Origin: Sphaerisporangium melleum
Lineage (GTDB): Bacteria > Actinomycetota > Actinomycetes > Streptosporangiales > Streptosporangiaceae
NCBI RefSeq assembly: GCF_014646695.1
Contig: NZ_BMNT01000010.1
Location: 1 to 52,879 of the forward strand
DNA length: 52,879 nucleotides
Direction of reading: 5' to 3'
Positions 41,023 through 50,012 of the stretch are shown piece after piece. Within the stretch, counting starts at the first letter, position 1, and every line of letters begins with the position of its first letter. Position numbers and translations under genes: made by a program. The notes beneath the pieces are model-generated. The model saw nothing but the letters and a program-made list of their open reading frames with translations, was not told the DNA's origin and did not search any database.

Positions 41023-41951
41023 TCTCCGACGAGCCGAACCCGCGTCCGAAGCGGGGATCCGGACCTGGCCAGGAGCCCGAGGGTGGCCACGTACCGGGGC
41101 GGTCCGTGCCCAGCGCCCGGGACAGCGCGGAGACCCAGGCCAGTGCCCTGCCGGGCGATGGCGCGAACGGGCGGGAGGAGTCGCGGGCCGCCGCGGACGC
41201 ACCGAATCGGCCGGACGCGCCGGACCTGCCTGAGGCGCCGGATCCGGATGACGCGGCCACCGGGGCGGGCGCAGACCGGTGGTATGCGGGGCGGCTGAGC
41301 GACGTACCTGACCGAGCGGATACACCAGACAAAGCGAATATGCCGAGCGGGGCGGATACGGCGAGCGAAGCCGATACGGAGAGCAGAGCGGACACGCCTG
41401 ACGGAGCGGACACGCCGAGCGGACGGCGCCGGGCGGGGCGGCGCGCGGAGCGGGCACGCAGAAGGGCGAAACGGGCGGCCAGGAGAGGGGAGGGAACCGG
41501 GACCATGAAGGAGTGGCGGCGTTCGCGGCCGTTCTGGGGTGGTTCGCTCACGCTGCTGGCCGGGGCGGAGCTGTTGAGCTTCCCCTTCTCCACGGACGCG
41601 CTGCCGCTGATCATCCACTCGATCGAGGCGGGGCTCGCGTACCTGCTCTCCATCATGATGATCATCATCGGACTGCTGACCCTGTGCCAGCCGGCGCAGC
41701 GCGTGTTCCTCGGCGTGGCGGCCATCCTGTTGTCCATCGCGTCGATCCTCTACGCCAACATCGGCGGGTTCCTGCTCGGCGCGGTGCTCGGCCTGTTCGG
41801 CGGGGCGCTGACCGCCGCGTGGACGCCGCTGCCCGCGCCCGCGTCCCCGCCCGGCGAACAGACCGCGACCGGGGACGACACCGTCGCGACCAGGGACGAC
41901 ACCACCTCGCCCATGGACGCGACCACCGCGACCGGCAAGGGGACGTCCTAG
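41013..41951 (+). CDS. DUF6114 family membrane protein with long disordered N-terminus
   Basis: 312 residues if ATG 41013 is used: GGAG sits 7 bases before it and the start overlaps the DUF6230 stop. The first 160 residues are disordered with ADT repeats (about 100-140) and a basic stretch (RRAGRRAERARRRAKRAARR). An internal ATG 41505, also with a GGGAGGG, gives a 148-residue form starting MKEWRRSRPFWGGSLTLLAG. The membrane core has four spans and the DUF6114 signature IIHSIEAGLAYLLSIMMIII. Both starts may be used. Confidence 0.8.
   Translation: MLLVSDEPNPRPKRGSGPGQEPEGGHVPGRSVPSARDSAETQASALPGDGANGREESRAAADAPNRPDAPDLPEAPDPDDAATGAGADRWYAGRLSDVPDRADTPDKANMPSGADTASEADTESRADTPDGADTPSGRRRAGRRAERARRRAKRAARRGEGTGTMKEWRRSRPFWGGSLTLLAGAELLSFPFSTDALPLIIHSIEAGLAYLLSIMMIIIGLLTLCQPAQRVFLGVAAILLSIASILYANIGGFLLGAVLGLFGGALTAAWTPLPAPASPPGEQTATGDDTVATRDDTTSPMDATTATGKGTS
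41312..41424. repeat. degenerate 15-18 bp repeats coding for ADT-type units
   Basis: GAGCGGACACGCC occurs exactly at 41386-41398 and 41404-41416, with weaker copies near 41313, 41350 and 41370. They encode ADTPDG/ADTPSG/ADTASE-like units in the disordered part of the DUF6114 protein. Confidence 0.6.
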
Positions 41952-42037
41952 GGCGCTTGCGTCCCTCGCACCACCGGGGCATCGCGGAGATCGACCCGCG
42001 CGGGGTGCGGGTCGCGCCGCGTGGGTATTGAACGGCA

Positions 42038-43051
42038 ATGTCGCCCGACAAACTGGATACGTACCGGAGCAAGCGCGACGCCGCACGCACCCCCGAGCCG
42101 GTTCCCGAGCCAGGCCCCCTGCCCACCGGGCACAACGACACCTTCGTCATCCAGGAGCACCACGCCCGCCGTCTGCACTGGGATCTGCGGCTGGAACGGG
42201 ACGGCGTGCTGGTGTCCTGGGCGATCCCCAAGTGCCTGCCGCTCGACCGGAAGACCAACCACCTCGCCGTGCACACCGAGGACCACCCGCTGGAGTACGC
42301 GACGTTCGAGGGGGAGATCGCACAGGGCGAGTACGGCGGAGGGCTGATGCTCATCTGGGATCGCGGCACCTACGAGACCGAGAAGTGGACCGACCGCGAG
42401 GTCAAGTTCGTCCTGCACGGCTCGCGGTCCTCGGGCCGGTACGTGCTGTTCCCGACCGACGGCAAGAACTGGATGATCCACCGGATGGACCCGCCGCCGG
42501 AGAACGGCCTGCCGCCCGCCGCGGAGCTGCGTCCCATGGCGGCCGAGGAACGCAAGCGGCTGCCCCGCGACCAGGAGGCGTACGGCTTCGAGTTCGACCT
42601 CGGCGGTACGCGGGCGCTGGCGATCCTCGGCGAGGGGAAGGTGCGCTTCATCGGCGCCGACGGCACGCCGCTCACTCCGGAGTCCACGCCCGGGCTCGAC
42701 CGGCTCGACGGCCTCGGCAAGGCCGCCTGGGGACTGCCCGCCGTGCTGGACGGCCGGATCGCCGACATCGGCGGCAGCACCGTGTACATGATCTCCGACG
42801 TGCTGCGGCTGAACACCGGTGACCTGCTCGGCAGGTCCTATCGCGACCGGCGCAGGACGCTCGACCACCTGTCCCTGCGCGACCGCCACTGGCAGCCGAC
42901 CCCGTGGTTCCCCGGCGACGGCAAGGCCGTGCTGCAGGTGGCGAAGGACCAGGGCCTCCCGGCCGTCCTCGCCAAGCGCCTGGACAGCCCCTACCTCCCC
43001 GGCGTCCGCTCCTCCGCCTGGCTCCGCGTGCCCCTCAATCCCGGCGGCTGA
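42038..43051 (+). CDS. LigD-type 3'-phosphoesterase with degenerate ligase domain
   Basis: 337 residues. The first 130 form a LigD phosphoesterase: H41/H42, H47, D49, R51 in EHHARRLHWDLRLE and H83/Y87 in TEDHPLEYATFEGEI, the manganese and phosphate ligands of the family. The second part (from about 180) resembles the LigD adenylation domain, but motif I KxDG is replaced by YGFEFDLGGTRALAI (182-196), so the catalytic lysine is absent and the OB-fold is missing. It should therefore trim 3'-phosphates or ribonucleotides without sealing. No Ku gene is nearby. Confidence 0.85.
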   Translation: MSPDKLDTYRSKRDAARTPEPVPEPGPLPTGHNDTFVIQEHHARRLHWDLRLERDGVLVSWAIPKCLPLDRKTNHLAVHTEDHPLEYATFEGEIAQGEYGGGLMLIWDRGTYETEKWTDREVKFVLHGSRSSGRYVLFPTDGKNWMIHRMDPPPENGLPPAAELRPMAAEERKRLPRDQEAYGFEFDLGGTRALAILGEGKVRFIGADGTPLTPESTPGLDRLDGLGKAAWGLPAVLDGRIADIGGSTVYMISDVLRLNTGDLLGRSYRDRRRTLDHLSLRDRHWQPTPWFPGDGKAVLQVAKDQGLPAVLAKRLDSPYLPGVRSSAWLRVPLNPGG

Positions 43052-43056
43052 CCACG

Positions 43057-43794
43057 TCAGCGGCGAGTGATGGGGTCCCAGCCGGGGCGGGGGGCACGGG
43101 TGCCGGCGGTCTTCGCGTCGCGGCTGCGGTAGACGATGTACGGGCGGGTGAGGTAGCCGATCGGCGCGGTGAGCATGTGGACGAGCCGGGTGAACGGCCA
43201 CACCGCGAACAGCACCATGGCACTGGCCGCGTGCAGCTGGAACAGCACGGGCACCCGGGCCATCAACGCCGGCTCGGGCTGGAGGATGAAGATGGAGCGG
43301 AACCACGGTGAGACGGTGGTCCGGTAGTCGTACCCGCCGCCCAGGACGTTGGCCACCAGGGTGGCGGCCAGGCCGAGCACGATGGTGAGCGCGAGCAGGG
43401 CGTACATCAGCTTGTCGTTGCGGGTGGTGGCGGTGAAGACCGGCCCGACGGTACGGCGGCGGTAGATGAGGATCGCCAGGCCCGCGATGGTGCAGACGCC
43501 CGCGATCGTGCCGAGCACGACCGCGCCCAGGTGGTAGGCCTCCTCGCCGATCCCGGCCGCCTCGGTCCACGTCTTGGGGATCACCAGGCCGCCGACGTGG
43601 CCGAGCAGGACGACGAGGATGCCGAAGTGGAACAGCGGGCTGCCGATGCGCAGCAGCCGTGACTCGTACATCTGGGACGAACGGGTGGTCCAGCCGAACT
43701 TGTCGTAGCGGTAGCGCCAGACGTGGCCGAGGACGAACACCGTGAGGGCCAGGTAGGGCGCGACCACCCACAGCAGCGTGTCGAGGGCGTTCAT
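43057..43794 (-). CDS. narI: respiratory nitrate reductase gamma subunit (cytochrome b)
   Basis: 245 residues, five membrane spans. Histidines for the two b hemes lie in the expected segments: PLFHFGILVVLLGHVGG and near-C-terminal FQLHAASAMVLFAVWPFTRLVH. It takes electrons from menaquinol and passes them to NarH at the inner membrane face. Last gene of narK-G-H-J-I; its start overlaps the narJ stop by 4 bases. Confidence 0.95.
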   Translation of the reverse strand: MNALDTLLWVVAPYLALTVFVLGHVWRYRYDKFGWTTRSSQMYESRLLRIGSPLFHFGILVVLLGHVGGLVIPKTWTEAAGIGEEAYHLGAVVLGTIAGVCTIAGLAILIYRRRTVGPVFTATTRNDKLMYALLALTIVLGLAATLVANVLGGGYDYRTTVSPWFRSIFILQPEPALMARVPVLFQLHAASAMVLFAVWPFTRLVHMLTAPIGYLTRPYIVYRSRDAKTAGTRAPRPGWDPITRR

Positions 43795-44516
43795 CGGCGT
43801 GCTCCTCCTGGTAGCCGGCCTTCCGCCGGATGTCCTGGCGGACGTCCGGTCGCGGGGGGCGCGAGCCGGTGGTCGGCGAGAGTGTCGAAGGGTTCCAGGC
43901 CGACCTCCTCCTCCGGTGGGCCCTGCGCGGCCAGCCGGGCCGCGGCGGCGCGTTCCCGCGCGGTGGGTTCGGGGAGGGTGGCGAGCACCGCGGCGACGAC
44001 GTGCGCGTACGGCGAGCCCTCCTCCAGCAGTGCCTGCCGGAGCACCTCCAGGCCGGGGCGGTGCTCGCGCAGCAGCCGCGTCGCCTGGCCGGTGCCGCCC
44101 CGGCCGGACAGCTCGCAGACCACGGCCAGGTGGTCGGGCAGTTCGTCGTCGGCGGGCTCGAACCCGGCGGTGCGGTAGGCGTGCTTGAAGCGCAGCAGCG
44201 CGGCGCCGCGTTTGCGGGTGTCGCCGTAGGCGTAGTAGGTGAGGTACGGGCAGCAGCGCCGCTTGAGGTCGAAGGTCGCCACGTAGTGCGCGGCCAGGTC
44301 GGCGAGCGGGGTGGCGGCCACGTGGTCCAGGAAGGCGGCCAGCCGGGTCGCGGCCTCGCCCCGGGGCAGCGCGGCCACGGTGGCGGCGAGCGCGGGCAGC
44401 GCCTCGGCCAGCCGTTCGCCGGGGTAGTCGAGCATGATCGACGCCGCCATGTGCACCGTCCGCACGGCCGCCTCTCCCCGTCCGGGCATCCCACGCGGGT
44501 TTCCGTGGTCGTTCAT
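43791..44516 (-). CDS. narJ: nitrate reductase assembly chaperone
   Basis: 241 residues. NarJ signatures: MLDYPGERLAEALPAL, ADLAAHYVATFDLKRRC and CPYLTYYAYGDTRKRG. It binds the NarG N-terminus and holds it for molybdenum cofactor insertion before membrane assembly. The start overlaps the narH stop as ATGA. The C-terminal tail is longer and proline/arginine-rich. Confidence 0.95.
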   Translation of the reverse strand: MNDHGNPRGMPGRGEAAVRTVHMAASIMLDYPGERLAEALPALAATVAALPRGEAATRLAAFLDHVAATPLADLAAHYVATFDLKRRCCPYLTYYAYGDTRKRGAALLRFKHAYRTAGFEPADDELPDHLAVVCELSGRGGTGQATRLLREHRPGLEVLRQALLEEGSPYAHVVAAVLATLPEPTARERAAAARLAAQGPPEEEVGLEPFDTLADHRLAPPATGRPPGHPAEGRLPGGARR

Positions 44517-46165
44517 CGCTTCTCCTTGCGGCTGGGGAACAGGCCTTCGGGGATGCCCTTGCCGTCCCAGTTGAGCAGGTTGACCCGTCCGCGCAGCTCG
44601 TCGGCCCGCTCCGGTTCGTCGGCGGTCTGGCGTTCGCGCAGTGCGTGGAAGCTCTCGACGGCGACCGGCGCGGGCATCCCGGAGGCCTCGCCGAAGGGCC
44701 CCGCCATCCCAGGCCCGCCCTCGTAGTCGAGGCTGCACCCGGTGACCGACTCCTCCAGCGCCTCGGCCCGCTCGGCGTGCGCCGTGGGGATCACGTACCG
44801 CTCGTCGTAGGCGGCGATGGCGAGCAGCCGGTACATCTCCTCGACCTGGTCGCCGGTCATGCCGACGGCGGTGGCGATGGACTCGTCCCGGGGGCGGCCG
44901 AGGTTGACCTCGCGCATGTACGACCGCATGGCCGCCAGGCGCCGCAGCACGGCCCGGACCGGTTCGGGGTCGCCGGCGGTGAACAGCTCGGCCAGGTACG
45001 CAACCGGGATGCGCAGGGTGTCGATGGCGCCGAACAGGTTGCCGGCCGCCTCGCCGTCGTGGCCGGTGCCGGCGAGCACGTCGACGACCGGGGACAGCGG
45101 CGGGATGTACCAGACCATCGGCATGGTGCGGTACTCCGGGTGCAGTGGCAGGGCGACGCCGTACTCGAAGATCAGCTTGTGGATCGGCGAGCGCTGGGCG
45201 GCCTCCAGCCAGTCCTCGGGGATGCCGGACGCGCGGGCGGCGGCGATCACCTCGGGGTCGTGGGGGTCGAGCATGACGCTCTTCTGCGCCTCGTACAGCG
45301 CCTTCTCGTCGGGGACGGACGCGGCCTGCGCGACCCGGTCGACGTCGTAGAGGATCAGGCCGAGGTAGCGCAGCCGGCCGACGCAGGTCTCCGAGCACAC
45401 GGTGGGGAGGCCCACCTCGACGCGCGGGTAGCAGAAGGTGCACTTCTCGGCCTTGCCGGTGCGGTGGTTGAAGTACACCTTCTTGTACGGGCAGCCGGTG
45501 ACGCACATGCGCCAGCCGCGGCAGCGGTCCTGGTCGACCAGGACGATGCCGTCCTCGCTGCGCTTGTACATCGCGCCGGACGGGCACGACGCCACGCACG
45601 AGGGGTTGAGGCAGTGCTCGCAGATGCGCGGCAGGTAGAACATGAACGCCTGCTCGAACTCCAGCTTGACCTGGTCGGACACCTTGGCGAGCACGGGGTC
45701 GGCGGCGGTGAGCTTCGGCGCGCCGGCCAGGTTGTCGTCCCAGTTGGCGCTCCAGGTGATCTTCGTGGGTTCGCCGGTGATGAGCGACCTCGGCCGGGCG
45801 ACCGGCGTGTCCTGCTGCGCGGGGGCGGAGAAGAGCCGGTCGTAGTCGTAGGTCCAGGGCTCGTAGTAGTCCTGGATGGACGGCATGAGCGGGTTGGCGA
45901 AGATCGTGGCCAGCTTGCGGAGCCGTCCGCCGGCCTTCAGCCGCAGCCGGCCGCGCCTGCTCAGCTCCCAGCCGCCGCGCCATTTCTCCTGGTTCTGGTA
46001 GGTGCGCGGGTACCCCTGCCCGGGGCGGGTCTCGACGTTGTTGAACCAGACGTACTCGACGCCGGACCGGTTGGTCCACGCCTGCTTGCACGTCACCGAG
46101 CAGGTGTGGCAGCCGATGCACTTGTCGAGGTTCATCACCATGGCGAGCTGGGCCATCACGCGCAT
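44513..46165 (-). CDS. narH: respiratory nitrate reductase beta subunit (Fe-S)
   Basis: 550 residues. Four cysteine clusters: CIGCHTCSVTCKQ (16-28), CEHCLNPSCVASCPSG, CRGWRMCVTGCPYKK (with W in the position that makes a 3Fe-4S cluster) and CTFCYPRVEVG...CSETCVG. It carries electrons from NarI hemes to NarG. Start ATG 46165 overlaps the narG stop by one base (TGATG). Confidence 0.96.
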   Translation of the reverse strand: MRVMAQLAMVMNLDKCIGCHTCSVTCKQAWTNRSGVEYVWFNNVETRPGQGYPRTYQNQEKWRGGWELSRRGRLRLKAGGRLRKLATIFANPLMPSIQDYYEPWTYDYDRLFSAPAQQDTPVARPRSLITGEPTKITWSANWDDNLAGAPKLTAADPVLAKVSDQVKLEFEQAFMFYLPRICEHCLNPSCVASCPSGAMYKRSEDGIVLVDQDRCRGWRMCVTGCPYKKVYFNHRTGKAEKCTFCYPRVEVGLPTVCSETCVGRLRYLGLILYDVDRVAQAASVPDEKALYEAQKSVMLDPHDPEVIAAARASGIPEDWLEAAQRSPIHKLIFEYGVALPLHPEYRTMPMVWYIPPLSPVVDVLAGTGHDGEAAGNLFGAIDTLRIPVAYLAELFTAGDPEPVRAVLRRLAAMRSYMREVNLGRPRDESIATAVGMTGDQVEEMYRLLAIAAYDERYVIPTAHAERAEALEESVTGCSLDYEGGPGMAGPFGEASGMPAPVAVESFHALRERQTADEPERADELRGRVNLLNWDGKGIPEGLFPSRKEKR

Positions 46166-49100
46166 CAGTAGTCCACCTCCTGCGAGCGCCGCCGGATGAC
46201 GGTGATCTCGTCGCGCTGGTTGCCGGTGGGGCCGAGGTAGTTGAAGGCGAAGGAGAGCTGGGCGTACCCGCCGATGAGGTGGGTCGGTTTGATCAGCAGG
46301 CGGGTGAGCGAGTTGTGGATGCCGCCGCGCCGGCCGGAGGTCTCGCTGATCGGCACGTCCACCACCCGTTCCTGCGCGTGGTACATGTACACGGTCCCTT
46401 CCGGCATGCGGTGCGAGACGACGGCCCGCGCGACGACGACGCCGTTGCGGTTGACCGCCTCCACCCAGTCGTTGTCGTCGACACCGGCCTTCGCGGCGTC
46501 GGCGGGGCTCATCCAGATGGTCGGCCCGCCGCGCGACAGGGTGAGCATGAGCAGGTTGTCCTGGTACTCGGAGTGGATGGACCACTTGGAGTGCGGGGTG
46601 AGGTAGCGCACGGTGATCCCTTGCTCCGGCCCGCCCTCGCCGATGGCCGGCTCGCCGAACAGGGCCGTCATGTTCAGCGGCGGCCGGTACAGCGGTAGCG
46701 CCTCCCCCGCCTCGTGCATCCAGTCGTGGTCCAGGTAGAAGTGCTGGCGGCCGGTGAGGGTGTGCCAGGGCTTGGCGTGCTCGACGTTGGTGGTGAACGC
46801 CGAGTACCGCCGCCCGCCGGTCTCGCTGCCCGACCACTCCGGCGAGGTGATCACCGGCACCGGCCGGGCCTTGGTGTCGGCGAAGGTGATCCGGCGGTGC
46901 TCGTCGGCGAGCCCATCGAAGGACGTGCCGGTACGGCGGCCCAGCGTGGCGAACCCCTGAGCGGCGAGCCGGCCGTTGGTCGTCCCCGACAGGGCGAGGA
47001 TCGCCTCGCACGCGTCGGTGTCGCGGGCCAGGGACGGCCGGCCGGCGGCGACGCCGCCTCGTACGACGCCGTTGGTGCGCCGCAGCAGGTCGATCTCGGC
47101 CGCGACGTCGAAGGTCACACCCTTGGTGGTGGCGCCGAGCCGGTCGGCGAGCGGGCCGAGCGCGGCCATCTTCTCGGCGATCGCCCCGTAGTCCCGCTCG
47201 ACCAGGACGATCTTGGGGAAGTTGCGGCCGGGCACCGGGGTTTCGCCCGTCTCGCGCCAGTCGTCGGCGCGGCCGTGCGGACTGGCCAGCTCGTCGGGGG
47301 TGTCGTGCAGCAGCGGCACGGCGACCGCGTCCCGGCGGACGCCGAGGTGGGTGCGGGCCAGCGCGCTGAACGCCGCCGCGATGGCATGGAAGGCGGCGAA
47401 GTCGGTGCGGGTCTGCCATGGCGGGTCGATGGCCGGGGTGAAGGCGTGCACGAACGGGTGCATGTCGGTGGAGGACAGGTCGTGCTTCTCGTACCAGGTG
47501 GCCGCGGGCAGCACGATGTCGGAGAACAGCGTGGTGGAGGTCATCCGGAAGTCCAGCGACAGCAGCAGGTCGAGCTTGCCGTCCGGCGCCTCCTCCCGCC
47601 AGTGCACGCCGGCCGGGCGGTCCTGCGGGCCCGCCTCCCGGGCCCGCACCGAGTGGTCGGTGCCGAGCAGGTGGCGCAGGAAGTACTCATCGCCCTTGGC
47701 CGAGGAGCCGAGCAGGTTGGCCCGCCAGACGGTGAGCACGCGCGGCCAGTTGCGCGGGTCGTCGGGGTCCTCACAGGCGAACCGCAGGTCCCCCGCGGCC
47801 ACCCGCTCGGCCACGTACGCGGCCTCGTCCCCCTCCCCCGCCGACGCGGCCTCGTCGGCGAGGTCGAGGGGGTTGCGGTCGAAGGTCGGGTAGGACGGCA
47901 TCCAGCCCAGCCGGGCCGACTGGGCGAGCAGGTCGGCGGTGGCCCGGCCGGCGAACGCGCCGGTGCCGAGCGGCGAGGAGACGACATCGGCGCGGTAGGT
48001 GTCGTAGCGCCACTGGTCGGTGTGCAGGTACCAGTAGGCGGTGCTGATCATCTGCCGGGGCGGGCGCGACCAGTCGAGGGCGGAGGCGAGCTGCGCCCAG
48101 CCGGTGACCGGGCGGCATTTCTCCTGGCCGACGTAGTGCGCCCAGCCGCCGCCGTTGACGCCCTGGCAGCCGGTGAGGGTGACCAGGGCGAGGAACGACC
48201 GGTACATGGTGTCGGAGTGGAACCAGTGGTTCGTCCCCGCACCCAGGATGATCATGGACCGGCCGTTCGACTCCTCGGCGTTGCGGGCGAACTCGCGGGC
48301 GATCCGGGCGGCCCTGGCCGCCGGCACGCCGGTGAGCGCCTCCTGCCAGGCCGGGGTGTACGGCTCGGCCGCGTCGTCGTAGCCGGCCGGCCAGGCGCCG
48401 GGCAGGCCGTCGCGGGCCACCCCGTACTGGGCGAGCATGAGGTCGAACACGGTGGTGACCAGGTGCCCGCCGACGCGGCGGGCGGGGACGCCGCGGTACA
48501 GCACCTCGCCGCCGCCGGCCTGGTCGAAGCGGGGCAGCGCGACCATCACCATCTCGGCCGCGCCCGGCAGGCCCGCCACCTGGCCGAGGCCATGTCCGCC
48601 CGGCCCACCATCGCCGTCTGCCACGCCGCCACCGGGCGCCGCGCCGTACAGGGTCAGGGCCGGGTCCACCTCGCCCAGGTCCAGGTTCCAGCGGCCCTCG
48701 CCCTCGGGCGCGTAGCGGAAGCCGAGCGAGCCGCCGGGCACCACCGGCGCGCCGGTCCGCCGGTCCAGCAGCACGGTCTTGAACGCCGCCTCCCGCCCGG
48801 CCTCGCCCAGGTCGGCCGCGGTGAGGAACTTGCCGGGCACGTACGCCCGCCCGAGCTGCCCAGTCTCCGCGTTCCCCCGGGGCCCGGGGTGCTCGGTCAG
48901 GCGGACCAGGAACGGCAGGTCGGTGAACCGCCGGACGTAGTCCAGGAAGTAGGGGACCGGCCGGTCCAAGAAGAACTCCTTGAGGATGACGTGGCCCATC
49001 GCCATGGCCAGCGCCCCGTCGGTGCCCGGACGCGGCGCCAGCCACTCGTCAGCGAACTTCGCCGCGTCGTTGTAGTCGGGGGCGACCACGACGACCTTCT

Positions 49101-49947
49101 GCCCCCGGTAGCGCGCCTCGGCCATCCAGTGCGCGTCGGGGGTACGGGTGACCGGGACGTTGGACCCCCACAGCATCAGGTAGGCCGCGTCCCACCAGTC
49201 GGCCGACTCGGGCACGTCGGTCTGGTCGCCGAACACCTGCGGCGAGGCCACCGGCAGGTCGGCGTACCAGTCGTAGAACGACAGCATGGAGCCGCCGATG
49301 AGCGAGATGAACCGCGCTCCGGCGGCGTGCGAGACCATCGACATGGCGGGAATGGGGGAGAAACCGGCCACCCGGTCGGGGCCGTAGGTCCTGATCGTGT
49401 GCACGTGGGCCGCCGCGACGATCTCGGTGGCCTCGTCCCAGGTGATCCGCACCAGGCCGCCCTTGCCGCGCGCGGACTGGTAGCGGCGGCGCCGGTCCGG
49501 GTCGGCGGTGATCTCGGCCCACGCCGCGACCGGGTCGCCCAGCCTCGCCCTGGCCTCGCGGTACATCTCGACCAGCACGCCCCGGGCGTACGGGTAGCGC
49601 ACCCGGGTCGGCGAGTAGGTGTACCAGGAGAACGCCGCGCCGCGCGGGCAGCCCCGCGGCTCGTACTCCGGCCGGTCGCCGCCCGCGCTCGGGTAGTCGG
49701 TCTGCTGGGTCTCCCAGGTGATGATGCCGTCCTTGACGTACACCTTCCAGGAACAGGAGCCGGTGCAGTTCACGCCGTGCGTGGAGCGGACCACCTTGTC
49801 GTGGCTCCAGCGGTCCCGGTAGAACACATCACCCTGCCGGCCGCCGATCTGGTGCAGCGTCCGCAGGTCGGGGGCCACCTTTCCGGGGCGCAGGTGTTTC
49901 CCGAACCGGATCAGGGCGTCCTCGAACGGCCCGTCCATTACCGACAT
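46165..49947 (-). CDS. narG: respiratory nitrate reductase alpha subunit (molybdopterin)
   Basis: 1260 residues from ATG 49947 with GAGGAG upstream. The N-terminal FS0 site is HGVNCTGSCSWKVYVKDG (H-x3-C-x3-C) and RGCPRGAAFSW. Mo-bis-MGD binding regions include ISLIGGSMLSFYDWYADLPV, WGSNVPVTRTPD, HWFHSDTMYRS, LLLSLDFRMTSTTLFSDIVL and C-terminal RMPEGTVYMYHAQERVVDVP. No Tat signal, as for membrane-bound inward-facing NarG. It reduces nitrate to nitrite with menaquinol electrons. A glycine-rich insertion (GAAPGGGVADGDGGPGGHG) occurs near residue 440. Confidence 0.97.
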   Translation of the reverse strand: MSVMDGPFEDALIRFGKHLRPGKVAPDLRTLHQIGGRQGDVFYRDRWSHDKVVRSTHGVNCTGSCSWKVYVKDGIITWETQQTDYPSAGGDRPEYEPRGCPRGAAFSWYTYSPTRVRYPYARGVLVEMYREARARLGDPVAAWAEITADPDRRRRYQSARGKGGLVRITWDEATEIVAAAHVHTIRTYGPDRVAGFSPIPAMSMVSHAAGARFISLIGGSMLSFYDWYADLPVASPQVFGDQTDVPESADWWDAAYLMLWGSNVPVTRTPDAHWMAEARYRGQKVVVVAPDYNDAAKFADEWLAPRPGTDGALAMAMGHVILKEFFLDRPVPYFLDYVRRFTDLPFLVRLTEHPGPRGNAETGQLGRAYVPGKFLTAADLGEAGREAAFKTVLLDRRTGAPVVPGGSLGFRYAPEGEGRWNLDLGEVDPALTLYGAAPGGGVADGDGGPGGHGLGQVAGLPGAAEMVMVALPRFDQAGGGEVLYRGVPARRVGGHLVTTVFDLMLAQYGVARDGLPGAWPAGYDDAAEPYTPAWQEALTGVPAARAARIAREFARNAEESNGRSMIILGAGTNHWFHSDTMYRSFLALVTLTGCQGVNGGGWAHYVGQEKCRPVTGWAQLASALDWSRPPRQMISTAYWYLHTDQWRYDTYRADVVSSPLGTGAFAGRATADLLAQSARLGWMPSYPTFDRNPLDLADEAASAGEGDEAAYVAERVAAGDLRFACEDPDDPRNWPRVLTVWRANLLGSSAKGDEYFLRHLLGTDHSVRAREAGPQDRPAGVHWREEAPDGKLDLLLSLDFRMTSTTLFSDIVLPAATWYEKHDLSSTDMHPFVHAFTPAIDPPWQTRTDFAAFHAIAAAFSALARTHLGVRRDAVAVPLLHDTPDELASPHGRADDWRETGETPVPGRNFPKIVLVERDYGAIAEKMAALGPLADRLGATTKGVTFDVAAEIDLLRRTNGVVRGGVAAGRPSLARDTDACEAILALSGTTNGRLAAQGFATLGRRTGTSFDGLADEHRRITFADTKARPVPVITSPEWSGSETGGRRYSAFTTNVEHAKPWHTLTGRQHFYLDHDWMHEAGEALPLYRPPLNMTALFGEPAIGEGGPEQGITVRYLTPHSKWSIHSEYQDNLLMLTLSRGGPTIWMSPADAAKAGVDDNDWVEAVNRNGVVVARAVVSHRMPEGTVYMYHAQERVVDVPISETSGRRGGIHNSLTRLLIKPTHLIGGYAQLSFAFNYLGPTGNQRDEITVIRRRSQEVDY

Positions 49948-50012
49948 GAAGCTCCTCTTTCCCGGGATTTCGCGAGGCCGGAGATGTGGCGGGTGACTAT
50001 GAGAGGTAGGCC

